A stretch of DNA of 64,000 nucleotides from Corylus avellana. Its lineage: Eukaryota; Streptophyta; Magnoliopsida; Fagales; Betulaceae. Below, piece by piece: positions 44,728-56,399 of this stretch. Location: contig NC_081546.1 of the NCBI RefSeq assembly GCF_901000735.1, positions 26,683,527-26,747,526 of the forward strand. The letters run 5' to 3'. Made by a program: the position numbers and the translations under genes. Below the pieces are notes generated by a model. The model saw only the letters and a program-made list of their open reading frames with translations, ran no database searches and had not been told where the DNA came from. Numbering within the stretch: the stretch's first letter is position 1; each line of letters begins with the position of its first letter.

Positions 44728-46651
44728 TTAGTCACTCGTATAAAACCTCTCTGTCTTGTGGGCTAAGAGAAGCCAAACATGAGTAATCAACCCTCCACCT
44801 CGCCTTAGTTGTTCTGCATGAAAATTCATTGGGCAGTTACTTGCCGCATAACACAACATCTCTACCCAAACACTGCTTATGATGTGCCACATGTTCTCCT
44901 TCTCCATCAGGCTTCTAGAAAGTCTTTGTGCGTCTTGAAGCACATGCCAATTAGATGTGATGATGCTTTCCTCACTTCTATCGGAGTTTGATTCCTCTAG
45001 AAGTCCTTGATCAGATCCCAGAATTCCACAAGCTTTGTGTTCATCTCTTATTATTGATGGCCCAGTTCTTAAGAACTTCATCAATTTAGTGTAGGCATGA
45101 TGAAATATTACGTCCGCTGCGGTAGTGCATAACATGTGCCGTCGCAAGGCAAGAAGGTACATCATGTAGTTTGACAGCAATTTGCTTGTTTCTACATGGG
45201 AGTTTATAGTGTCGTATAAAATAATATCTGAATCATAACATATGTATGTTGCAATGTGCCATATGGTAATGCTCTTGTCGAAATTCCTTTTAACACTCCA
45301 TCTAAACTGGTTGAGGCATCCATGCCTTTCAAGTGCCCATTGACCTCTTTGGGTGATGGCCTTTGGGTCTCTCACTTGATCCACCTCTTTCAACTCCTGT
45401 ACTATCACTTCTTTCAATACAATGGGCAACTCCACTCGCTTCCTATTGCAACTCTTTCTGAACTCTATGTCCAAGCCACGAAACTTGATAATTCTACTAA
45501 ACTTTAACTGCTTGTCGTGAAGACAAAAACTTAACAAATTGAATTGTCCCAATGAATTTGACCACTTCTTCCTCCTACATGACCATGAGCCAAGAACTCG
45601 CAAACACTGCAGCATAATCGGCATATTATGGTGCTTAATCATCTGGATTATTGCCCAATCCGAGAAAGGTAGTAGTATGATCTGATAAACCTCTAGAATG
45701 ATAGTTATAATTAGCACCACAAAGGTATATACGACTTCCCAATTACGATGATGTAAACATTTCTTGAATAGAACTGTGAATCCACATAAAGTAAATACTA
45801 TACTGAAGAAACTGATAATACGCAAAATGCAACCTTTCCGTGTATAAATAATAGGTGCCTTTGTATAGAGAACGTCATACATGAAGCCAAGTTCAGCATC
45901 TATGATTTTGAACATGTCCTCCGCCAAATATGCATCAATCAACATCCATGGAAGACATTCGTGAAAGGGCTTATAGAACCAGTTCTCAAGGTGAGGTTTC
46001 AAGCAATCAAAGCGGTAATAAGCCTTTGAGATTAATTCTAGACCGGGAATGTCCCTTGGTAGCTCTAAGAATAAAGGAGAAACATTTTCTTGTTTATCAA
46101 TTTCCTCTATGGTTAAACCAAAGTTCTTCAGTGCTGACTTGAGAGCCCATGCTAGCTCTCCATACTTGATTATTCCGGCCAAAAACATCGGCAAGTATAC
46201 AAATGAGAGCGTGGTTGTGTTGCTTAGTGTAGTCCAGTACCTAATGAGGATATAAACTACAATGCCCACTTGGAAGATCAGGATAAGTAATTGCCTTAAT
46301 CCCAATCTATTATCTTCTATTGAGTAGGCAGTAATAGTATCTGGGTTTCCAAGTTGCACTAAAAGCAAAGGTGCCAGCAGTGCCTCTAGTTCCCTAGGGA
46401 CGTTTTGCTGATCAGTGTATTTGATTTCTTTCCCACTGCTTGCCTATGACAACCTTTGTGACAGAACCAGACAACAAGTAGGTGGACCAAACTGTGAATC
46501 TTATCCAAAATCCTGGTATGTATCTTCTACGGTTTCCAAAGAGAGTGAGAACAGTTTGCAAGGCAAAGCTCACCAAAACTAGTATCTCGATTCCCCAATC
46601 GTTCCATAGCATCTTCAGTAGTCCTAGCATCTTCGTCAGTAGTCTTAGCAT
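44728..46651 (-). pseudogene. DUF4220/DUF594 membrane protein gene with a frameshift
   Basis: Read leftward from ATG 46651. The first 79 codons (WNDWGIEILVLVSFALQTVL, FGNRRRYIPGFWIRFTVW) hit a stop at 46412. The downstream frame, shifted by one base, takes over at about 46435-46446 (SSGKEIKYTDQQNVPREL, then VQLGNPDTITAYSIEDNRLG) and runs to 44728. Total about 640 codons, close to the family's usual length. DUF4220 is N-terminal with at least four hydrophobic segments; DUF594 is at the end (MWHIISSVWVEMLCYAASNC, RGGGLITHVWLLLAHKTE). No introns, as is common in the family. The function of the family is not established. One net base change is the only lesion, so a sequencing error is possible. 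A diverged copy of its 5' flank lies at 54236-54700. Confidence 0.88.
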
Positions 46652-47764
46652 TTCTCCTATCGAAAGATTGCAATAAAAAATATTAGAATATTAATTAAAT
46701 GATTAAATTAACAATTTATTATCGAATAAATTAAGTTTTGAAACAAATAGTGATTTAATATGGTATCTACAAGGTTTTATGTTGGCAAAATTATGTGTCA
46801 AAACAAATTGGTGCAAGTCTATACCACCCAACATATGCCTTGCCCCCTTCAATCAATACTAGTTATTGTCTTCTCTCAAAAAAAAAAAAAAAAAACTAGT
46901 TATTGTCATTAAAATAACGAAAGGCTTGGCATATATCAACAGAGGCTGAAATCTGAAATAAGAAATAGGAGTCTCGGGTGTTGGACATCTTGTAAAAAGA
47001 AATAGAACTTAGAGGCCAAATCACTCTATTGGAATGGCTATCCCAATAGAATATTAATTATTAATTAAATGATTAAATCAACAATTTTCTATCACCTTAA
47101 TTATATGTAAGACCCCACCTAGTTGACACACAATATTGTCCGCTTTTCGCTTTCCTAAATCAGACTTTCCATGAGGTCGCTCATCCTAGTACTACTCTCG
47201 CATAAGCTTGCTTAAATGCGGAGTTCTAATGAGATCATGTCCATCATGGCTTTAAAACGCATTGTTGTCATGAAGGGTGTAAGTATACATATAAGCACGT
47301 ACATCTCCATCTCCATACCGAGACAATGTGGGACATCACATTATACTTTTGAGATAACAAGTGATCTAAAAATATTGTCAATTTCTATGATTGTGAAACT
47401 TTTATCTTAAGGTGTCTCGAGTGTACACCCCTCTCCCAACATTTAAAAATTAATAATAAAGAGAAAATGAATACTAGCTATCAAGTTTCTTATCATAAAC
47501 TTGCCATCATATGAGACTTTGTTTCAAAAATAGGAGCGTAGCAAAACTATTTAATTAATTAAGAAAAGGCACACTGAAAAATAAAAATATCAAGTATATA
47601 TACCTTAGAGCTTAAATGATATATATATCTTCCTTTTACCTGCAAAATGTTAATTGAGCTTTTATTTCCAAAAACAACATTCTACAATTGTACGTATTAG
47701 GAATTCAACAGTTATTCTTCGACAAAAAAAGAAAAGAAAAGAAAAGAAAGAATTCAACAGTCCA

Positions 47765-47804
<40 letters not shown>

Positions 47805-47984
47805 TTAGTCTGGTTTCATACAAATAGTGAAAAACGAGAGAGAAAAACAAAAAAAGTATTTCCTATCCCCACTAAATTATGTAAAGTGATTATATTTATA
47901 AATTTCCATCTTCAATTTCTTTCCTAGACCTTGTTCTTTCCATGGACCGATTCAAACAATAATGACCACCAAAGCAGCAAAAAG

Positions 47985-48016
<32 letters not shown>

Positions 48017-48516
48017 TCTAAAAAATCACATATGGACGAAACTAGGATTTAGAAAATAAAAAGGGCATGCATGCACTCACGTATTGACGAGACTAGCATT
48101 TTAAGTGAGGACTAGTAAAAAAAAAAAACAAAAATTGAGAATAAAAAAAATAATACTATATACTATATTATCATCTCACTCGTCTGATCTACAATGTTAG
48201 ATCATCGGCTAGCTCTTTGATTTTTTTGGTAAAAACAATATGGTTGATCTAAGTCTACACGTGAAGAATGATATTTTCCATTAATCCCAAACAAAACATG
48301 CACAAACCTTGGCCTCAGAGTTCCTGTCACCAGGAAGACGTGGAGAATTTGTTGTAGTAAGGAGGTTAAATATTGCAGCACCAGTAAAACCAGGAAACAG
48401 ACACGCATATATATATATAGATCGATGCAGGAATTGAGGTTAACTTTCAAATGGATTCGATTGATGGGCCAGACATATATATAAAATGTGAATTAAATAA
48501 CCGAAAGGTAGAAAAT
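46652..48516. other. Upstream flank of the DUF4220 gene; copy A of a segmental duplication
   Basis: 46845-47780 and about 47810-48010 match 54236-54690 and 55660-55800 in the same order. Copy A has about 440 bp extra (roughly 47041-47500). TA microsatellites at about 47767-47797 and 47986-48014. No gene. Confidence 0.75.
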
Positions 48517-49416
48517 TGTTAGTTCTTGTGTTGGCCTAATTCAGTTCCAAAATGCAGAGGCTACTGTTCACAGGCTCAAACACTAATATAGAATGCTCAT
48601 AATCCAATCTCCACCGTTCATAATATATATTCATGTGTTATGAACGTCCTTGCAAAATTTCAGCTCAATCGGACCACAAACGCCTATCGATCGGAGCTGT
48701 TGATCAAGACTGGACAGGCCGGGTCCAGACCGCAATTCCCCGTGTCCGGACCGCAATTCCAGAAACTTTATTTTTGCTCCGCAAGGCCATGTCCGAACAG
48801 CCCATTAACCTATCCGGACACCTCGTACCTATTATGCCCAAAAACATGTTTTTAGTGGGCCCAGGTCTAGGGTTTGATGTACTGATATATATACATCATT
48901 ATAGAAGAGAGAGGCACGAATTTTCACCCCCAAAGAGTTCGTCAGAGGCTGTGCTAAGAGAGATCATATGTGGTGAGCGTTAAATTTAATCTCTTAGAGT
49001 TTTAGTTATTCCCTTTGATAAATCTACGGTTGAGAAGTCTATCGGAGTTCCGGTAAAAGGAAATCATATAGAAGAATTGTGCCAGATGTTCTGGAAAGGG
49101 TTACGGCGGTAGAAGTCAAGTGGGTCGCTTGTCGTGTGCAAGGAAGAGTCAAAGGTTTTGTAATTCTTCTTGTATTCCTTATTCTTCTTATAGTGGATTG
49201 ATTTCCTGGGTTTGGCTGTCCCGGAGAGGTTTTACATTTAGAGAGTTCTCTAAATGGTTTTCTCTTCGTAACCAAATATCTGTGTTCTTAAATGTTCATT
49301 ACATATCTGTATTTGGTTGAATATTAACTGTTAGGTTAGATCTTATTCCGCATAATCTTTGTGAAACACCTAGACATTTGAATAGGTGTCATTTGGAGTC
49401 GTTTTTAGAATTTTCA
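48517..49416 (+). repeat. 5' LTR of copy 2
   Basis: 900 bp, TGTTAGTTCTTGTGTTGG to GAATTTTCA. Contains GTGTCCGGACC and related CCGGAC motifs, and a TATA-like TGATATATATACATC near 48885. Confidence 0.95.
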
Positions 49417-49418
49417 TT

Positions 49419-49430
49419 TGGTATCAGAGC
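49419..49430 (+). other. Primer binding site of copy 2, initiator tRNA-Met
   Basis: TGGTATCAGAGC, two bases after the LTR. Confidence 0.95.
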
Positions 49431-49485
49431 AGGTTCACTCTGTCAAAGGATTAAATTCCTAAGTGTGATCCTATAAACTTTCTAG

Positions 49486-50446
49486 ATGTCCCAAACTCTT
49501 GATTGTTTCGAAACTGTTGATAATACGTTTTGTAAAACTATTATGTCTTCTGATAAACAGTATTATTCTGATAATGAAATTGATCTTCAAGAGACTTATA
49601 ATTTGTTGTTTGTGAAATTCTCTGAGCTACAAGTTATTAATTCTAAGAATTTAAAGAAACTCAGAGAGGCTGAACATGATAAAGATGAGTTAATTGGTAA
49701 ATTGAGTGATTCTCTTGATTTGTGTAAAACATTGAAATCTGAAAATCATGATCTTGCTAATAAAGTTGAGTCATTAGAGAATGAATTAAAGGAGTCCAAA
49801 ACTCTATTGAAAAAATTCTCTAATGATAATCTTGACAAAATTTTGCATACCCAAAAATCTACTTGTGATAAATCTGGGATTGATTTTGACAAGATTATTG
49901 CTCCTTCCTCTAACCTTGCTTCTTCTTCCAAGAAAGTTTTTGTTGAAACAGAAAACTTGGAAGAGCCATTGGATAAAGATAAGCTAGTTGCTGTTCAATC
50001 CTCAAGAGGAAGAGGAAAAGCAGCCTTAAAGAAAAAGAAGAAAACAGCTGCTGCGACCTCAAGAGGTAAGAAGGGTAAGAAAGGTAAGTACTCTCGTGTT
50101 GAGGTAAGTACTCTCGTGTTGAGCACTTTTTACCTAGAAGCAACTCCAACTTTGTTTACCTTGCAAGGAACCAACCTTTTCAAAGGCTCATTCTTACATG
50201 TCATCACTGTGGTAAAATTGGGCATATTCGCCCTAATTGTTTTCAATTGAATAATCATAAGTCAAAAAGAGATTATTTTTGTTCTAAGAATAGTCATGAG
50301 AAATTATTCAACATGCTAAGGGGTGTTATCACACAGTTAAATGATTTGGACAAGAGTCGCACACTTGTCCCCAATATGAAGAAAGTTTGGATTAAGAAGG
50401 TTGATACCATTCACCCATTGAGGGGGAGTGGTGGTGATCTCACCTA
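49486..50446 (+). pseudogene. gag-like gene of copy 2, broken by a 20-bp tandem duplication
   Basis: ATG 49486 opens a frame to about 50122. The first ~120 residues are a likely coiled coil (LREAEHDKDELIGKLSDSLD, VESLENELKESKTLLKK), followed by a very basic segment (GKAALKKKKKTAAATSRGKK). A direct duplication of GGTAAGTACTCTCGTGTTGA (50083-50102, 50103-50122) shifts the frame. The true continuation, in another frame, holds one CCHC knuckle (CHHCGKIGHIRPNC, about 50195-50236) and ends at the TIHPLRGSG motif near 50440. Copy 1 has two knuckles. The protein is probably an RNA-binding particle component. Confidence 0.85.
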
Positions 50447-51711
50447 AATTTAGGTGAGTAAATAACATGTCTAGAAATTGTTGTTTTGCTTATTTTTAAA
50501 AATCCTAGAGCATGTTATTTTTCTTTATGCATTGCATTTTTGTTTGTTTTGCATTTATTTTCGTTCATGTGCATTTCTTTTGTGAAAAATTTAAAAAAGA
50601 CAAAAATATGTTACTTTATTTGTTTTCTTTTCTTTCTTTTGTCTTATGCACCTAGATAGTCCATTAATTTTTCATGTCGCTTTTTATGGATTTAATTCCT
50701 TGCGTCTTGGAATGTTCTTAATATGTATGAGATGAAAATTTGTGTCAATGGACTTGTGTTTGTGGTTACCTAAAACCTGAGCTTATGTGGTACATTTCGC
50801 CTATGCTTTATCTCTTGTGCACAGTTAAGCTTAAATTGAGGTTTTGTTTCACTTTATTTGTGAGGTCTGTTAGGAAACCATATGAGATTTTTGATTAGTC
50901 ATATTTTTCAAATTGAGCATATGCTAGTTGAACCTAGGGCTTAAAAATTCATGCTTTCTCTTTTGTGATAATCACCAAAAGTTTAAGGACACTTTCGTAA
51001 AGAGAAAATTAAACAAGATTGTGAAACAAATAAAATCAAAAGATCATATTCCAAAAGGAATTTATTTCACTGTATCAAACTTGTGCAAAATGTATTACAA
51101 AGAGAAATGTATAGGATGAGAGTGGCTAGGCCCTAATATGATAAGGTTTGACTTTTGATTTGATATACTTGTCAAAACCTCATGGTGGTGAAACTTTCTC
51201 CTCATTTTGTAAGTTGAAAATTTTTCTCTTTGGATGGCTTACACACACACCACACAAGCATGGGTTGAATGCAACATTTTTCTTTGCTTGGGTTAAGCAA
51301 TATGAGTTTCTTGCCATTTATAGTCTTATGTATATTTTGCATATTTGGAGCATGTTTGGGATATTCATTGTGCAATACATGAGTCATTGATGTGTTATCA
51401 ATTGTGTTCATTTGACTTTTGAGGGGGAGAAACATGTTTTGCATTTCCAGTTTCTTGTTGTTAATTGAGTCATACATTGAGGTGGAGTTTTGCTGATGTT
51501 TCTTTGTGATTATGCATTCTACGTCATTTTTTTTTCATGAGTTTTATTTATGTCTTCTTGTTCCACATATGCCTTGATGTATTTTGTAAAGTGTTTCAGG
51601 AAACATGAAAACCTTTTGTCATTATGTGACAAAAAGGGAGAGTAAATATGGGGAGATGATGGGATTGGCTCGACATTTTGGTTTTATCACTGAATTGCCA
51701 AAGGGGGAGTT
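50447..51711 (+). other. Non-coding 3' half of copy 2 interior
   Basis: Collinear with the non-coding interior of copy 1, although no ORF is kept in either. Ends in the polypurine tract AAAGGGGGAGTT. Confidence 0.75.
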
Positions 51712-52609
51712 TGTTAGATCTTGTGTTGGCTTAATTCAGTTCCAAAATGCAGAGGCTACTGTTCACAGGCTCAAACACTAATATATAATGCTTAGAATCC
51801 AATCGCCACCGTTATGTAGATTCATGTGTTATGAACGTCTCTGCAAAATTTCAGCTCAATCGGACCACAAACGCCCATCAATCGGAGTTGTTGATCAAGA
51901 TTGGACAGGCCGGGTCCGGACCGCAATTCCCCGTGTCCGAACCGCAATTCCATAAACCTTATTTTTGCTCCGCAAGGCCGTGTCCAGACAGCCCATTAAC
52001 CTGTCCGGACACCCCGTACCTATTATGCCCAAAAACATGTTTTTAGTGGGCCCATGTCTAGGGTTTGATGTACTGATATATATATACATCATTATAGAAG
52101 AGAGAGGCACGAATTTTCACCCCCAGAGAGTTCGTCGGAGGCTGTGCTAAGAGAGATCATATGTGGTGAGCGTTAAATTGAATCTCTTAGAATTTTAGTT
52201 ATTCCCTTTGATAAATCTACGGTTGAGAAGTCTATTGGAGTTCCGGTAAAAGGAAATCATATAGAAGAATTATGCCAGATGTTCTGGAAAGGGCTACTGT
52301 GGTAGAAGTCAAGTGGGTCGCTTGTCGTGTACAAGGAAGAGTCAAAGGTTTTGTAATTCTTCTTGTATTCCTTATTCTTTTTATAGTAGATTGATTTTCT
52401 GGGTTTGGCTGCCCCGGGGAGGTTTTACATTTAGAGAGTTCTCTAAATGGTTTCCTCTTCGTAACCAAATATCTGTGTTCTTAAATGTTCATTACATATC
52501 TGTATTTGGTTGAATATTAACTGTTAGGTTAGATCTTATTTCGTATAATCTTTGTAAAACACCTAAACATTTGAATAGGTATCATTTGGAGTCGTTTTTA
52601 GAATTTTCA
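51712..52609 (+). repeat. 3' LTR of copy 2
   Basis: 898 bp, TGTTAGATCTTGTGTTGG to GAATTTTCA, aligning with the 5' LTR over its whole length. Confidence 0.95.
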
Positions 52610-52614
52610 AAAAT

Positions 52615-54235
52615 AAATCATCTTCGATCTTTTACTGCACTCCTTTGCTTAATTAATTTGGCTGCTCTTTTACTTTGCCTGAAAGTTTCAATTCTGCCAG
52701 TTGTGAGGGTGAGAAAAACAGTGTACGTGCCTGGAGAAATAAAAGCGCCAGAGAAACAAAAGGAAGAGACAGAGACAGATAGGAGCTCACCGTAGTCAAA
52801 CCTGACGCCACTTGTTCTAAAAGAGAAGTCCGTCCTATTATTTTTTAATTCTTTATAGAGAATATATATTTTTATTTATCTTAATCGTAATCATTTACGC
52901 AACATCGGTCAATGATATCATGCTTCTAATTTTTGCTTTATTCCTTTTATGCATTACTCTTGTGGGAAAATTATTTAATATATGGTATCACATATGTTAG
53001 AACTTAGAAGGAACCTACCACGAATTTAAGGATCGACCTAATGAAACACGAAAACTTTAGTTTGTTTTAGTCATAATTAAAGTAATGCTATAAGTTTTTC
53101 TAGAGTCTTCTTAGAATCATTCCAAATATGATGTGACTTTTAAAATCACGAATAAATCAAAAGTCAATAAATCACATCTCAAATTCAACGGTGATTTTTA
53201 AATTTACATCACATTTGGAATGACTCTAGGAAGACTCTAGGAAGACTTATAGCATTACTCGTACAAGAGTATCCTGGAATCCTAGCCCGACTTGTAGGCT
53301 AAGTTGATCATTTGAGTTTTAATAATAATCTAATATTTCTCCATATATAGAAGATTGTGGGCTCTTTTCCTCAATGTATTTTGGACAATTAGGGTTCTTT
53401 CTAAGACCCGTTTCGATTCTCTTTTTCCTCATATACCTCCAATCTTCAATACCCTACTCCCGGCCTTCCTGTCTTCCTTTTTAGGGTGTGTTTGGAATTG
53501 CAATTTCGTAAGAATAATCTGTATTTTTAAAAGATATCGCAAAACATAAGATGTTTGACATTACTATTTAAAAAACGCTTAATCTAAAATGAGGAAAAAA
53601 AAAATCTGCGATTTCTATAAGCAAGCTAGAGTGTGCTTATTTGAAAATGCGCGAATTTAAACCAGAATCGCAATTTCGCATAACAAATATTTGATAAAAA
53701 AATATTTTTTAACATGTTTTATCAAACGTCTTTGTGATTTTAAAAAGTAGTAATTTCAAAAACACAATTTTTAAAAACTCAATTTTTAAAATCGCACTTA
53801 TTGAAACCTATAGCCATAGACATTTTACAATCAAACATGACATCTTTTGGAATGCTTGAAATTGCTTGGAAACCTTGGCAGATGCTCTAGTCAAGTGATT
53901 AATTAATTCTTTGAAGACAAAAGGCTAATGCATGTCCTAGAAGCTTTCTCACAATTTTTTTGATAGATTCTGAAATTAGCCATACAATGAGCCTCGCAAT
54001 GGTATTTTGTTTCATGATGTTCCAAAACAAAAAATCTATGTTTGTGTCACAGAATCTCCTACAACCGAAGAAAAAAATGCAGCTCAAGTATTTTTTACTA
54101 ACTCCATAATCTAGAAAGGGCTTGTTCATTTGTTGGATTATCATACTTTTCACATTCTTTTTCTTCGTTTGGTCACAATTACAGTGAAGCACTGAAGATG
54201 ATGCTGCCTTTTCAAATAATTTGATCTCGCCTCCT
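52615..54235. other. Intergenic DNA with a small foldback element
   Basis: Contains a 179-bp foldback at 53081-53259 and a stretch near 53480-53820 starting TAGGGTGTGTTTGGAATTGC, a form frequent at ends of plant miniature elements. An open frame at 53899-54243 (minus) has no recognisable domain and is probably not a gene. Confidence 0.5.
53081..53259. mobile_element. Small foldback MITE
   Basis: AGTAATGCTATAAG at the left end pairs with CTTATAGCATTACT at the right; inner arms (TCTAGAGTCTTCTTAGAATCATTCC) also pair with a partly duplicated block. 179 bp, no coding capacity. A TA duplication is possible but not separable from the terminal repeat. Confidence 0.7.
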
Positions 54236-54946
54236 TCAATCAATACTAGTTATTGTCATTAAAAGAAGAAAAAAAAAATAGGGCTTGGCATATATCTATA
54301 CATAGGCTGAATTAATCTGAAACAAGAAATAGGAGTCTCGGATGTTGGACATTCCAATAGAGGCCTAATCACTGTATTGGAATGGCTGTCCCAAGGGGTT
54401 GGAACAACCTATTTCGAAGCATACACATGAAATTTGCCATCCTATGAGATTTTGTTTCAAAAATAGGAGCATAGCTAAAATATTTAATTAAGAAAAAGCA
54501 CCCTGAAAAATAAAAATATCAAGTGTACCCTAGAGCTAGCTGGGGCAGATGATATCTTCCTTTAACCAGCAAAATGTTAATTGAGCTTTTATTTCCAAAA
54601 ACAACATTCTACAATTGTATTAGGAATTCAACAGTTATTCTTCGACAAAAAAAGAAAAGAAAAGAAAGGATTCAACAGGCAACTTATATATGTAAAGCGT
54701 CTTAAATGTGCAAAGAAAAGCATAATTCAAACAAAACTACTGTCTTACATCCATATATATGCATGTACGAGTTAATACTTTTCTTTTATCTTTTATTCCT
54801 TATTTGCTAAATTACCAAATATCTTAAAAATTGAAGTTGATAATTAAAAAATATATATATATACTCTATAAAAAATTAAAAAAAAATTTAATTAATTTTT
54901 TTTTTCTAATTAAAAAGGTAGGTAGAGGAGACTATGCAATTGTAAC
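54236..54946. repeat. Segmental duplicate, copy B of the DUF4220 upstream flank
   Basis: 54236-54690 matches 46845-47780 (CAATCAATACTAGTTATTG, ATAGGAGTCTC, TTTATTTCCAAAAACAACAT, CAACAGTTATTCTTCGACA). No DUF4220 coding sequence accompanies this copy. Confidence 0.8.
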
Positions 54947-55520
54947 CACGGGTGGGCAAATTAAACAATTACCGACTGCCTACTAACAACGACCAAGCCT
55001 ACTTTTGTGGTTCGAAAATCGGTATGAATTTTTTATACCGACGTCGGTTGATATAAAATTATTTTTATCGGTTAACTGAACCGAAACGAGGTCGGTATAA
55101 AAAATTCATAGTGGGCATTCGTTAAAGCTTGTAACCAATTTGTGAACATTTAAAACCATGAGAACATAAAAAACTTTTCACTTAAAATATATGTTAAAAA
55201 AATGTTACACTCGTTAAAGCTCCTATAGAGAAAGGTTGTTATTTGGGCCCCCAAGATTGATCTTAGCCAAACAAAAAATTCCTTGTGTAATAAGTTATTT
55301 TAGGCTTGTTAGCAAACAAAAACAACCAATTTGGGCCCATTTAAAAATATCATTGCCCTCATTAAAAAGGCTCACGGTTAACCGATTAACCGATTTCCAA
55401 AATTTTTAAAATGCTTTCTTATCAAAATGTTATTGGTGAATTAACCGATTTAACAGACAATTTTGGTTAACAAACCGATAATAACTTTTCCGAACCAAAC
55501 CGAATCAATACTCACCTCTA
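54947..55520. mobile_element. hAT-like non-autonomous element with perfect 8-bp target-site duplication
   Basis: Flanked by ATTGTAAC at 54939-54946 and 55521-55528. The ends CACGGGTGGGCA and TACTCACCTCTA form an imperfect YARRGGTGRG inverted repeat, with CGGTT-type motifs inside and an internal inverted repeat (GGTATGAATTTTTTATACCG region). The 8-bp duplication is the hAT hallmark. No transposase. Confidence 0.88.
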
Positions 55521-55772
55521 ATTGTAACTATTCCATCTGACTAGCCAAAAAAAATATGCCTAAATGATGAAAACCTAAAAAAAATATATAATATTTTAAT
55601 ACTTATTATATGTACGAAAAAAGAAAAAGAGGGGAGGATGGAAGTCTGGAAGACATGCGCGCATGATTACATTACCGGTTTCAGTCAAATAGTGATAAAA
55701 GAGATCGAGAGAGAGAAAAAAAAAAATATCGTCCTTGGACCAATTCAAACAATGACAAGCGAAGCAGCGAAA

Positions 55773-55808
<36 letters not shown>

Positions 55809-55826
55809 CAAAATATGCGCAAAAGT
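55521..55826. other. Flank between the hAT element and the pararetrovirus cluster
   Basis: 55660-55800 matches 47810-48010 (segmental duplication continues), ending in a TA run at about 55773-55803. The pararetroviral sequence begins at 55827. Confidence 0.7.
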
Positions 55827-56283
55827 AAGATTGAATCATTCCGAGTATACTGGTCTTAAAATCAAGAAATCTTGCGTCACGCAAGCAAAGCAAAACAGAA
55901 GCATTAATACCAAGTCGAGTCAATGGCTTGACTGCAACTTGAACACAACCAACATGCAAAAACTTATAACCTTTAGCAAGAGAATCGTTAATGAACCTCT
56001 TGTTGAACAGGGTTATAGTTTGATCTTTGCCGGTAATAGCAAAGGTTTGTTCGACAGTTTTGACGGAAAATTGAGATTTAAAAGAAGATTTAAACCAAGA
56101 ATTAGTGTAAACATTCTTAGCGTCCAGCTTAGGGATGTTCCATTTATCAAAACATAAATTATTATCAGATTCAACAGAAAAATTTTCAAAGTTAACCACG
56201 TCCGGTGGCAAACTGGAATTAGAGCTAACAGAAGAATTAGATCTCCACATTTTGACATACAAACTAAACTCAAAATCATACAC
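55827..56283 (-). pseudogene. Inverted fragment of the viral movement-protein gene
   Basis: Near-identical to the N-terminal half of the plus-strand movement-protein gene at 57811 onward. It is cut at the motif ILGMIQS, beyond which is host DNA and a TA run. It forms the left arm of the 504-bp inverted repeat with 57764-58267. Confidence 0.85.
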
Positions 56284-56399
56284 TAGGTAAAGTCTTAAAG
56301 GATCTCATTCTAGGTACTCACTCACAAGGTTGATACTGGTGTCTCAACTGATAAAATGGAATTTAAAGTCAAATTTCATTTTGCTCCCAAATTTGACAT

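Larger units (their letters stand above)
48512..52614 (+). mobile_element. Gag-only copia-like LTR retrotransposon, copy 2, with target-site duplication
   Basis: Element 48517-52609 is flanked by AAAAT at 48512-48516 and 52610-52614, a perfect 5-bp target-site duplication. LTRs 48517-49416 (900 bp) and 51712-52609 (898 bp) start TGTTAG and end TTTTCA. Primer site at 49419-49430, polypurine tract AAAGGGGGAGTT at 51700-51711. The 2.3-kb interior codes one gag-like protein only. The LTRs differ at a few percent of sites by eye, so insertion was some time ago but the structure is complete. Same family as 10129-14000. Confidence 0.95.

Noticed and set aside
53899..54243. A 114-codon minus-strand frame
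   Set aside because: No recognisable domain, no splice or promoter context and low-complexity content; not supported as a gene.
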